From positions 992,001-1,056,000 of the forward strand of contig CP012821.1 in NCBI GenBank assembly GCA_001936135.1: a DNA stretch of 64,000 nt. The letters are read 5' to 3'. The DNA is from Saccharomycopsis fibuligera x Saccharomycopsis cf. fibuligera. Taxonomy: Eukaryota > Ascomycota > Saccharomycetes > Ascoideales > Saccharomycopsidaceae. Position 1 is the first letter of the stretch; each line of letters opens with the position of its first letter. The translations under genes were made by a program, and so were the position numbers. Positions 45,511 to 54,701 of the stretch are shown one piece after another. The notes under the pieces are model-generated. The model was not told the DNA's origin and ran no database searches. It was given only the letters and a program-made list of their open reading frames with translations.

Positions 45511-46737
45511 TAAAACGGCTATCGACCGAAGAACGCGAGCTGGTTCGTCCCGCAGATCCAGACGAGCGAACAAATTTTATTATTTTTTGCCTCTGCAGCG
45601 CCATGCATGTTCCACTTCCTCGGGGCCTGTTTTCTGTCGCTCCGGACCTATCAATGGGGTATAGGTTTCTGTGCCGTGGAGAGCTACTCCTGGCAGGCAA
45701 AGTCGACAGTAACAAAGCCTAGATGCTCTACCGGAGGTGCCGCAGTAGGCCCCAGCGTGGGCGGTGTCCCGGGACCTTGCTCTGCTCGGGCCTTATCAAG
45801 AAAAAAAAAGTCCCGACTTTGCTTTCGGGGGATGCTGGCAGCTATCTGTATTTCGTTTTACTTGCCTGCTCCTTATTTACTTACAATGGAGTGCGTGCAA
45901 GATCGCCAAAATGGTAGCATGCAGCTGGCGTATTTGAGGGAGTCTGTCTGCTGTGGAATTTTGCTTCTGAGCGTCCCCAAGAGCACTTCTCGGACGCAGA
46001 TCATGCCCGGCAGTACGGCAGCCCAAAGGGCAGTTTGGAGGAGTGCGAGTATAGCTGCGCGGACGGATTGTTCTCAGTTGCGGGTGTTCTGGCAGACTCG
46101 ACTAGACACGACGAGCCTGGCAGACACGACGAGCCGGCTGCGCTGCACTACAGCAGCCTTTTGGGCACCAGGAACACCCAAACTCCCGAATGCCGCTAAC
46201 AGATGAAGCTCCGTTTTCGAGCGGCTGCCATTTCTTATCGGTCGGCATGGCGTGTCCCCGCCACGACCGCAAAACGACGTCAAGCTCCCTCAATGGAAAC
46301 CGGACTCTTTCCCAGACACACACGTATAAGCACAGTGAGCCAAAACAGGTCTATCTGGGGTCTCAAAGATATCCAGCGCGCAGCTAGCGGCCGATTGTTG
46401 TAGCTCATAGTCCGCTGCGGCTCGCGGATCGCTGCCTATGCATAATATCACAACATTGCAGGACTACCGTGCAATGCTTCAACTGGAGCCGAGAAGATAG
46501 CAGGGGGCATCGTATCTGTAGTTCCATCTATACAGCCCCTGTGCCCCCGCATCGTGGGACTTCGCACCAGGGGCTGTTTTCTTCCTTCATTTTGGGCTAT
46601 CTTTCGGGATCATTTAAATCGCACACCGCTGCTCCCTGTCTGGGCAGCCCACATACGGCCTCTCTCTTTACTTCACAAAGCTCTTACCCACGCTCCCACC
46701 ACGCCCCTCTGCTTCTCTTCTTCCCAGCACCAACAAC
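45511..46737. promoter_or_regulatory. Divergent promoter region, transporter and amidase
   Basis: GC-rich spacer between divergent genes. It holds two CTTATC strings (GATAAG on the other strand) at 45792-45797 and 46234-46239, the core bound by GATA-type nitrogen regulators. Two such hexamers in 1.2 kb can occur by chance. The frame at 45607-46206 and others show no protein features. Confidence 0.35.
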
Positions 46738-48384
46738 ATGACTGTGCCTGCCACCGACTACAAAACCGTCGCTGCTAAAAAGCGCGCAGAAAGAAACACC
46801 CACCTTATCCAAAAATGGCTCATCCCAGAGGCCGACCTCCCTACGTCCAAAGACGTGCTAAAGTTTCCCGTCGAAAGTGGATACTTGAGCCCCCAGGAAA
46901 TCTCAATCACCGAGTCCAGCGCCTTTGAGCTTTCGGAAAAAATCCGGTCCAAGCACTGGACGGCCTTGCAGGTCACCGAGGCGTTCTGCCATCGTTCGCA
47001 GATTGCACACCAGCTAACGAACTGCCTTTCTGAAATTTTCTACGAGGAGGCGCTCGAGCAGGCTAAATCGCTAGACGAGTACTACGCGAAAACCGGGAGG
47101 CTCAAGGGCCCCTTCCACGGCATCCCGGTTTCTTTGAAAGACAACATCAACCTCAAGGGCAAGGCGTCCACCATTGGCTTCGTCGACTGGTGCTTCAAGC
47201 CAGAGGGCGGCATGCCCTACGAGTCCGCCATCGCCGAGCTACTCAGAGAACAAGGCGCGGTGTTCTACGTCAAGACAAACGTCCCCACGGCCATGATGAT
47301 GCCAGAGACCAAGAACCACGTTTACGGAGCCACCACTAACCCGTACAACCGGCTTCTCAGTGCCGGGGGCTCGTCTGGCGGCGCCGCTGCCCACGCAGCC
47401 CTCAAGGGCGGAGTCATTGACATTGGCTCTGACATCGGAGGGTCCATTCGAATTCCCGGGAGCTTCAACGGGGTGTACTGCTTGAGGCCAACCTTCGGCA
47501 GATATCCTACCTATGGCACCAGGTCTGGTCTTCCGGGGCTCGAGTCCGCGAACAGTGTCAACGGTCCGCTATGCGCCTCTTTGCAATCGATGGAGTTTTA
47601 CTTGAAAAACCTCGCCAACGCTGACCCGTCAACCAAGGACCCCAAGGTGAGCTTCCAGCCTTGGAGAGACGTCAAGTTGCCCGAGAAGCTCAGCTTTGCG
47701 GTGCTTCTCGACGACGGGATCGTCAGGCCGACGCCGCCAGTCACCCGAGGCGTGAAGAAAGTTGCAGAGTTGTTGGCGAACGCAGGCCACGAAGTCATCG
47801 AGTGGGTCCCAGGGGAAGAGCACGTCCGGCTCCCGCAGCTAAACAACAAGTTCTTCGTGGCAGATGGCGGCAAACACGTTCTCAAGGTGACGGGTGCCAC
47901 GGGCGAGCCGCTATTCCCATACATGAAGGACTACGGCTGCTCGGAGGAGCTCGGGGTCGCTGAACTATGGGACCTCCAGACAGAGCGCACCACGTTGGCC
48001 AAAAGCTTCTTGGACAAGTGGATGGCCACCAGGGAGCAGACCCAGTCAGGAAAGCCGATAGACGCGATAATTGCTCCGGCCAGCCCTTTTGCTGGGAGCC
48101 CGCTCGACAAGTTTGGCATGTATGTGGGCTACACCTCTGTGTTCAGCACCTTGGACTACTCGGTCGGGGTCATGCCGGTGACGCGAGCCTCAGAGGAGTT
48201 GGATTTGCCAGAGGAGACGTACTCTCCCAGAAACGACATCGACGAGTATGTCTGGCAGAACTACGATCCGGCAGAGACCGCGGGTGGCGCGGTGAGCGTC
48301 CAGGTAGCGTGCCGCCGGTCTGAGGACGAAAAGGTGGTCGAGTTGTTGAAGGTCATCTCCAGGTTGGTAGACTATAGAGCCTGA
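46738..48384 (+). CDS. Amidase-signature family hydrolase (fungal acetamidase/AMD2-like)
   Basis: 548 residues. Hydrolyses an amide to acid and ammonia using the Ser-cisSer-Lys triad. Visible residues are Lys134 in PVSLKDNIN, Ser213 in AGGSSGGAA and nucleophile Ser236 in GSDIGGSIRIPG. The extra N-terminal 60 residues and the Trp-Gln-based C-terminal half match fungal general amidases rather than Gat A subunits. The substrate is unknown; short amides or amide xenobiotics are typical. No targeting signal is seen. The gene is GC-rich with no CTG codon among its many Leu codons. It is divergent from the transporter and may act with it in nitrogen scavenging. Confidence 0.93.
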   Translation: MTVPATDYKTVAAKKRAERNTHLIQKWLIPEADLPTSKDVLKFPVESGYLSPQEISITESSAFELSEKIRSKHWTALQVTEAFCHRSQIAHQLTNCLSEIFYEEALEQAKSLDEYYAKTGRLKGPFHGIPVSLKDNINLKGKASTIGFVDWCFKPEGGMPYESAIAELLREQGAVFYVKTNVPTAMMMPETKNHVYGATTNPYNRLLSAGGSSGGAAAHAALKGGVIDIGSDIGGSIRIPGSFNGVYCLRPTFGRYPTYGTRSGLPGLESANSVNGPLCASLQSMEFYLKNLANADPSTKDPKVSFQPWRDVKLPEKLSFAVLLDDGIVRPTPPVTRGVKKVAELLANAGHEVIEWVPGEEHVRLPQLNNKFFVADGGKHVLKVTGATGEPLFPYMKDYGCSEELGVAELWDLQTERTTLAKSFLDKWMATREQTQSGKPIDAIIAPASPFAGSPLDKFGMYVGYTSVFSTLDYSVGVMPVTRASEELDLPEETYSPRNDIDEYVWQNYDPAETAGGAVSVQVACRRSEDEKVVELLKVISRLVDYRA

Positions 48385-48560
48385 GCTTCTGGGATGCTGC
48401 TCTTGCACAGCTGCCGCTTGGTCACCAGCAATTATTAATTATCAATTATTAATTACCAGTTCAATTAATTAATTGTATATATCGAATTATATAGTTTATA
48501 TAATTTCAATCCTTTTTTCAAATCAGCTTTAGGTCAAATTAACTTTTTTTTTGTCTAATT
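48385..48560. other. Junction between the amidase 3' flank and the AT-rich insert
   Basis: Base composition falls abruptly to very AT-rich at about 48430, with ATTAATTA-type simple sequence (TTATTAATTATCAATTATTA). This looks like the right end of host DNA before the plasmid-derived block. Confidence 0.5.
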
Positions 48561-51300
48561 CCTTTATTAGTATTCGAATTAGATAATACTTTTTCAATAT
48601 CTCCATTTTCATCAAAAATAATATCCATAGCATTATTATGTTTTGAAACTTTAATAACTTCTTGAACACATCTCTTATTAAATTTATGAAGATACTTTTC
48701 TTCACTATATATTCTTAAACAAACATTAATAATTGAACGTTACTAATATTTGTGGCATAACAATCATTAATGCTAAAGAAATCGCCTTTAAAATTTTTAT
48801 CTTTAAATAACTGACAATCTAATAAAGATAGACAAGCAGCATCTAAAGAATGGATAAAATTAGGAGCTAAAGCCCTACTTTGTTTTCCACGATTAATGGT
48901 ATCTTGAACTAAAGATAATGTCATTTTCTTTCCAGAATATTTTTTAGTATATATATATATATCTTCAGTCTCATTATATTTTTGATTAATTAATAATCCA
49001 TTAGGACCTTCTCATCGAATTGGTATGCATTAAATATAGAAGCAATTCTTTTAAAGTATTTGAATAGTCCATCTAAAGCAGGGAATAAACTATTTAATAT
49101 ATAATTAATATGATCAACTAATCTAAAGAAATCTTCATCTTCCAGATAAGCACCTTCACATTAAGCATCGGAATATCAATGAGTATCAGAACTTCTATAA
49201 AAAGACTCTCTAATAGGCTCGACTTGAGCTAGTCTTGTCCCATTATAAGGAATAATCATAATACTTTTCTTAACAAATTTCCGAGATAATGATATTTTTA
49301 AGATTCTTTTATAAGATTCTATCTTTAAATGTAAATCTATCATAACTATCTCTTCTTTAGACATAACCTCTTCTATTTTTTTATTAATATTCACTTCAGA
49401 GAATTTTATTTCCATAGATTATCATTAATATTATTATCTTTATCATTTCTTATAGTTAAAAGTTTGTTAATTTTCATCGCATTTGTATTTAGTAATTTCA
49501 GTTAAAATATCTTCATTCACTTTCATAGTAATAAAACTATATAAGTCATCGGGAGCATCACTAGTATCTTGTTTCTCAATACTCACAGCTTTTGCTAATC
49601 CAGCATCTTCCATTAACATAGCAATATGTTGGAAACCATTACAAGTAGAATCTAATTGTATTGGATAATGTGAAGTATAAAATAATTTGCCTTTATTCAT
49701 AGCATTATAGAACTTTTTAAATTTAAAACATCAAGTAATAAAAGCAAGTACTTCTTCAGCTTTCTGAACAAATAAAACATTTTTCTCAAAATTTAATATA
49801 TTATCAATATTATCTTCAACTCAAGAAATTCTATCATCATAAGATTTTTTATCTAAACCATAAGCATTTGCTCCAGCTGGATATGAATAATCTTTACTCT
49901 TCTTATCCTGTATATTAACTTCAACTCCATTAGCAAATTCTAATAAACATCTCAGCTAATGTACTATATTGGTAATTCAATCATGAAGTATAAGTATATA
50001 TTCTTCCTCTAAAATCCATTCTTGATGGGAAATAAAACTTTTCAACTTGTTTATATAATCTAGCAATAGCTAAAATATTATTATCCAAGAACATATCAGA
50101 TTTTAAACTTTCAAACTCTTTACTATTTTCATCTATATTAGTTAAATCTAAAGATTCCTCATAAAAATTAAAAATATAATTATTTTTTAAAATAAAATCA
50201 AATACTTCAGAACTCATATAATTTAAAGAAGCATTTTTAGAAATAATAGTTTTACCAGTCATACTAGGTTTTGTATATCTTACATCCTCAAATATCTCTT
50301 CAGCATTATATAAAAATCCAAAGTAATAATTATCATTTTTTCTAATAAGTTTTTTAGGTTCGACTAACATAGGTATAGATCCTAATAAGAAAGCAGAAAC
50401 ATAACCTTTATAATATCCATCATCATCAAATAACTCATTATCTAATTTTAATATATCTCTTAAACTTTTAGTAATAATAACAATAGAAATATTTTTATTA
50501 ATTAATTTATCATAACGGACTTTAGTTGTTATATAATCACATTTAATCAAAATTTCAAGTAATGTAAGACCCACTAATTGATCAGAAACATCATCGCCGT
50601 TAGATTTATTTAAATATGTAAATTTAAACTCATTAAATTTCATCTTATCATGATAATTATTTAAATAATAAAGACTTCTTTCATAAGAATTAAAACTTTT
50701 ATATAAAGGACTCTGAACATCAGTAATACTAGTTTTATCAGAACCCTCTACATTCAAATAAAGTTTAAATAAAAAACTTAATAAAATCATCTCCACTTTA
50801 TAAGGTTTAACTTTAACAAACATATCTCTACGTCTATGTTCTTTATCATCTGCGATCTCTTACTATCCAACTCTTTAGTATACAAAATATTAACTTCCTT
50901 TCTAATTCTTAACAATATCTCATATAATTTCGAATTTCTTTTGACTAATAAATCAATCAAATCTGATTTTTGTTCAAAATCCATAGTTTTCTTTTCAATT
51001 TTATATTGTTTTTGTTCAGGAGTTATGTCAGGATCATTAATAATATTAAAAAAATAATTAAAAATATCATCATTATTAAGAAATTTATTGTAAGCATTTT
51101 TCGCCTCTAGGTCTGTATTGGAAATCTTACTATCATTATCCGCCAAAGTCGAGAACAAACGTTTAGAACTCGCAGGGTGACGACAATCCCAAACATTTGT
51201 AGAGCCTCTCCAGCTCTTCTCTAATCCATGTCTCAAACAATCTCTTTGTAAATAATCAATATTGTAGAGTCATCCTCGCCCTAGGAGAAGTGAATTTGAG
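48500..51300 (-). mobile_element. Fossil of a mitochondrial linear-plasmid RNA polymerase gene
   Basis: A very AT-rich block read on the reverse strand. It contains, in order, the landmarks of single-subunit phage/mitochondrial-type RNA polymerases: an N-terminal extension (from about 51240), FPSRMDFRGRIY (about 50.0 kb), QLDSTCNGFQHIAML (about 49.6 kb), an IRWxGPNGL-type segment (about 49.0 kb) and KQSRALAPNFIHSLDAACL (about 48.85 kb). Genes of this type are carried by linear invertron plasmids in fungal mitochondria. The host's own Rpo41 is excluded by composition and decay. Some conserved Trp positions are encoded TGA, which points to the mitochondrial code. The copy is broken in several places. 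It keeps its foreign composition, so the capture is not very old. Confidence 0.75.
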
Positions 51301-51690
51301 TAAATCCTTCTCGCCATCGACATATAACTCACACTGTAAGCGCAAATCCGAGTCCAAGCTAAAGCTAAGGCAAAGTCTTCTTCAAATTTATTATCCAATC
51401 ATAGTTACAGCAGCCAATGATCGTAATTGTCTCCCAGGTTTTAGGGTGTAGTCAAATATCGCATCTTAGTATAGTCAAAACCTCAAGCTTAATAAAAAAA
51501 TCTATCAGTCCTCAAGAATAAGAAGAGTCATTGATGTCAGTCACAATAAGGTGGTAATCTCCATCAAGCACTCGGCAGGTAGCCGAATGCAATCAATGCT
51601 TAGGCTGACGTAAATGGAGAAAAAGTCTGTATTTTGACCACTCCTCCATAGAAGGAGTGTGTAGACTGCTCTTCCCAGGATTTGTCCTAG
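51301..51690. other. Unassigned stretch right of the plasmid fossil
   Basis: Composition shifts from AT-rich to mixed. No gene or repeat is recognised. It probably includes the other junction of the insertion. Confidence 0.4.
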
Positions 51691-52110
51691 CATAGTGACG
51701 GCTGCTGCAGTGTGCAGCCTGCTAACTAAACTGGTTTTTTCTCGGTTTTCCCCAACATGCAGCGCTGCTCCCGTCTGCTGGGCTGCTCCCAGTAGCGGTA
51801 CTGGCCACACCAGGGCTGCCGCGACTATGGCCAACTCGTTTGCTATGGCCAACTCGTTTGGACAAAAGGCCGCGTTTGGCACACGGCCGCTCCGAATGGG
51901 CCAGTGTCACCAACTACGACACCGGCGACACTGCCACGATGTGCAAGGAAGGATGGCTCTGCTCCTACGCGTGCCAGCCCGGAATGCGCGTTCCGGCAAC
52001 GGGCTGGATATCGAATGTACTCTAGAACACTGATTTTTATTGGGCTTGCGGCTATGTAGACGGCGGCTATGTATTCTGCTGGCGCTGCTCAAGCGGCTGC
52101 GGGAGCGTGT
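51690..52110 (+). pseudogene. Decayed SUN-family wall protein gene
   Basis: The segment 51897-51992 reads WASVTNYDTGDTAT and then [15 protein letters not shown], retaining the SUN-domain cysteine spacing C-x5-C-x3-C. About 50 bases further on, in another frame, ACGYVDGGYVF with a following GCGSVS corresponds to the C-terminal SYVDGKY...DGCTV of SUN proteins. The roughly 150 residues normally between them are gone, so the gene has an internal deletion with a frame change. No start or signal peptide is preserved; upstream sequence is Ala/Ser-rich. It is GC-rich, unlike the intact SUN gene at 29.2 kb, so it is a separate paralogue rather than a recent copy. Its end abuts the ARG3 stop codon. Confidence 0.7.
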
Positions 52111-53132
52111 CAGATAAACCTGCCCCTGTTCACGATGAACGCCTCAATGACAGCGATGGCGGCGTACAACCTGTTCTCGGCCTCCTGGAAAACCACGCTG
52201 CGGTCGCCGTAGAACACCTCGTCGCTGACCTCCTGCTCGTGTCTGGGCAAGCAGTGCATGAACTTCCAGTCCTCGCAGACGCTGCTTTTGCGGAGCAAGT
52301 CGCGGTTGACCTGGAAGCCGCGGAACTGCCGCAACTTTTCTTGCTTCTGCGCCTCCTCTCCCATGGAGACAAACGTGTCGGTGACCACCACGTTGGCGTT
52401 GCGCAATGCCCGGACAGGGTCGTTCACCACCTCGAACGTGGCGTTGTGGGCCTGCGCGAGCTCGGCCGCGGTCGCGGCGACGCCGCGGTCGAACTGGTAG
52501 CCCGCGGGAATAGCAACAGACACGTCCATCCCGTACTTGAGCGCGGCGACCGCGAGGTCGTTGATGACGTTGTTGGCGTCGCCCACCCAGGCCAACTTCT
52601 TGGTGCCGAGGTCCTCGCCCGCGAACATCTCCCTGATGGTCAACATGTCGCAGACCGCCTGCAACGGGTGGAACCGGTCGCACAAGCTGTTGATGACGGG
52701 CACGCTCGAGTGCGCGACCAAGCTCTGGATGTCGCTGTGCGTGTTGACCCGCGCAAAGATCCCGCTCGTCATCGACGAGATCACCTTGGTCGAGTCCAAG
52801 TGCGACTCGTTGACGCCAAGCTGGATGTCCTGCGACCCGAGAAACAACGGGTGCCCGCCAAAGTAGTGGACCGCGCCCTCAGACGAGATCCGTGTTCTCG
52901 TCGACCGCTTCGAGAAAAGCAACGCAACGGTCTGCCCCAAGAGCGGCTGTGGCTGCGGCACTCGCTGGCCGGTCTTGATGAGCTTCTTGTAGTGCGCAGC
53001 ACGGTTGACGAGCGAGTGCAACTCCTGCTGCGTGAGTTCTGAAATCGACACCAAGTGTCTCAAGCTGGCGCTGGCGCTGGCCCCGACGCTGGCCCCGGCG
53101 CTGCTGCTTGTGGCCAAGGCTCTTTTGAACAT
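52110..53132 (-). CDS. ARG3: Ornithine carbamoyltransferase, mitochondrial
   Basis: 340 residues. Makes citrulline from ornithine and carbamoyl phosphate in arginine biosynthesis. The carbamoyl-phosphate loop is SKRSTRTR (Ser77-Thr-Arg-Thr80-Arg), followed by GVNESHLDSTKV-type ornithine-loop sequence, DRFHPLQAVCD (His, Pro and Gln ligands) and the HCLPRH motif with the catalytic Cys. The first 25-30 residues (MFKRALATSSSAGASVG...) are basic, Ser/Ala-rich and without acids, a mitochondrial presequence; S. cerevisiae Arg3 lacks one and is cytosolic, whereas most fungi import it. The gene is GC-rich and by hand reading has no CTG codon. Long antisense frames over it are shadows of its composition. 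Confidence 0.97.
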   Translation of the reverse strand: MFKRALATSSSAGASVGASASASLRHLVSISELTQQELHSLVNRAAHYKKLIKTGQRVPQPQPLLGQTVALLFSKRSTRTRISSEGAVHYFGGHPLFLGSQDIQLGVNESHLDSTKVISSMTSGIFARVNTHSDIQSLVAHSSVPVINSLCDRFHPLQAVCDMLTIREMFAGEDLGTKKLAWVGDANNVINDLAVAALKYGMDVSVAIPAGYQFDRGVAATAAELAQAHNATFEVVNDPVRALRNANVVVTDTFVSMGEEAQKQEKLRQFRGFQVNRDLLRKSSVCEDWKFMHCLPRHEQEVSDEVFYGDRSVVFQEAENRLYAAIAVIEAFIVNRGRFI

Positions 53133-53246
53133 TGCGGGCGAGCTTCTTTGTAGGTCGGCTGGTTTCTGGCTCTGGCTTTGCCTCTGGCTTTGCCTCTGGG
53201 AAGACCGTTTGCTCTCCTTGCACCCACCAACCCGACCCTGTACTGG

Positions 53247-53254
53247 TATTTATA
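53247..53254 (-). promoter_or_regulatory. TATA box of ARG3
   Basis: TATAAATA on the reverse strand, about 115 bases upstream of the ARG3 ATG and downstream of the Gcn4 site, a usual arrangement for amino-acid biosynthesis genes. Confidence 0.6.
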
Positions 53255-53274
53255 GATGTCCTGAGCGGCAATGT

Positions 53275-53281
53275 TGAGTCA
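53275..53281. promoter_or_regulatory. Gcn4 binding site of ARG3
   Basis: Perfect TGAGTCA (palindromic-type TGASTCA), about 143 bases upstream of the ARG3 start and about 20 bases from the TATA box. This is the Gcn4 consensus of general amino-acid control. Confidence 0.7.
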
Positions 53282-53489
53282 TAAACAGCGCCGGCGCCCG
53301 CCGGTTGCGAGCCCTGCGTGCCAATCGCCGCCAATCGCCGCCTTCGGAGCGCGGGGCTCGCAACCGGCCATCCCCCCGTTTGGTACTGATTCTGGGTTCA
53401 TACTAAACTTGTCTGCCCAACATAGCTGATCTATCAGGCTTTGCTCATTCTAAATGGATGCACATTAAGCAAGACTCAGGGAAGCTAGT

Positions 53490-53750
53490 TTGATGTACGA
53501 CCGTTACCGGAGTCGACTTCTGGGTAAATTATCTTCTGTTGGTTTCTTGACGGAACTAGGAGAGACCATACAATGTGAAGCCGCCGACATCTTTACTGCT
53601 AATGAGGATACTGAAGAAGCAGAACGTGTAGCTCAATGGTCTAACTCGACCGCTGGTAGATCCCCCATTGCTTATTGTTTTTCGACATATTCAATGTCAT
53701 GTAGCCTCTCTCATAAACGTTTTGAAAATCAGCATACCACTAGTTTCATT
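53490..53750 (+). mobile_element. Possible Ty1/copia RNase H fossil fragment
   Basis: A short open stretch reads like the end of a copia-type polyprotein (LTELGETIQ, then an acidic segment and a GRS..IA..F pattern), resembling the RNase H region. No LTR or other parts adjoin. Short and old, and the call is weak. Confidence 0.3.
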
Positions 53751-53829
53751 TCGCATGCGTCGAGGTCTATGTTTTCTAGTAGCCTCTTTTCTACATGTTT
53801 ATCATCTCCTATATCAATTAACTGGTAGG

Positions 53830-54690
53830 CTTTAACATTTTCTTGACTTATCTTTCTTTTTAACATTATATTTTTAGCGTTGCGTGTGTCATAAGAAGCT
53901 TTTATATTGTTTAATTCTATATATCCTAGTTTATCTGTATATTTTCTTACAAATTTATTAGACTTTGTTAGTGAATATATAATACTCCGCTTTTGATGTC
54001 CATTAACAAGTCTATACAATCTTCATTACATGGTATTCTTATATACTTTGAATATGTTTTACCTTTTACAGAAGCGTCTGAGTTGAAAACCGTATATAGT
54101 TTTTTCTACTATATTCTTTCGTTTTTCTTATATCTCCTGTTATGTTCTTTTCATTGATTTCCTTATTAGTTTCTAGATCTAAGTTTAAGTAAATGTATTT
54201 AATAGACATGCAGCCATCTGAGTCTCCATAGATTTTCTTTACTTATTAAATAGATGTTTAGTTATAGCGATTTCGACTTTTTTTAACTCTTTATGCCATT
54301 CTCCATTTAAAATGCTACATATAGTCAAGGTATCTTGATGTTCTGCATCAGTTATCTCATCTTTAAATCTTTCTAATTCACCAAAATATGCATTGATATG
54401 TACATCTAGTATATCATTTTTGTCAAACCTAACTTCTTCTGAGTAAATCATTTCTTGATTTATTAATCTTCATATCATCTTCTTTCGGCTAAAGAGCATT
54501 TTCGAATAGTCTACTCCCAGATGGTGGATACGTTGAAACACACGTGTGTTTGCCTTTGACTCTTTTATATTTACCAGTGGTTTCTGATCTTCTAGCTGGT
54601 TGATTGTCATCAGCATCTTTATTGTATTTATGCATGAAACACTTAAGTGTTTTATCATCTTCATCTACATTTACAATAGCTCCATTTTAT
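53830..54690 (-). pseudogene. Family B DNA polymerase fossil, C-terminal (palm) piece
   Basis: The reverse strand carries a YGDSDG motif near 54.22 kb, the metal-binding motif C of family B DNA polymerases, in a setting consistent with protein-primed plasmid polymerases. It is part of the pGKL-type element and is broken. Confidence 0.6.
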
Positions 54691-54701
54691 CTCCACTAAT
54701 A

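Noticed and set aside
45607-46206. 199-codon frame between transporter and amidase
   Set aside because: Arg/Ser/Cys-rich with no domain, overlapped by equally long frames on the other strand, as expected in GC-rich spacer.
48500-51300. Host mitochondrial RNA polymerase RPO41
   Set aside because: Extreme AT content, TGA at Trp positions, decay and shorter layout fit a mitochondrial plasmid polymerase instead.
52107-53042. 311-codon forward frame opposite ARG3
   Set aside because: It is the exact antisense of ARG3 and arises from its GC-rich codons; no protein features.
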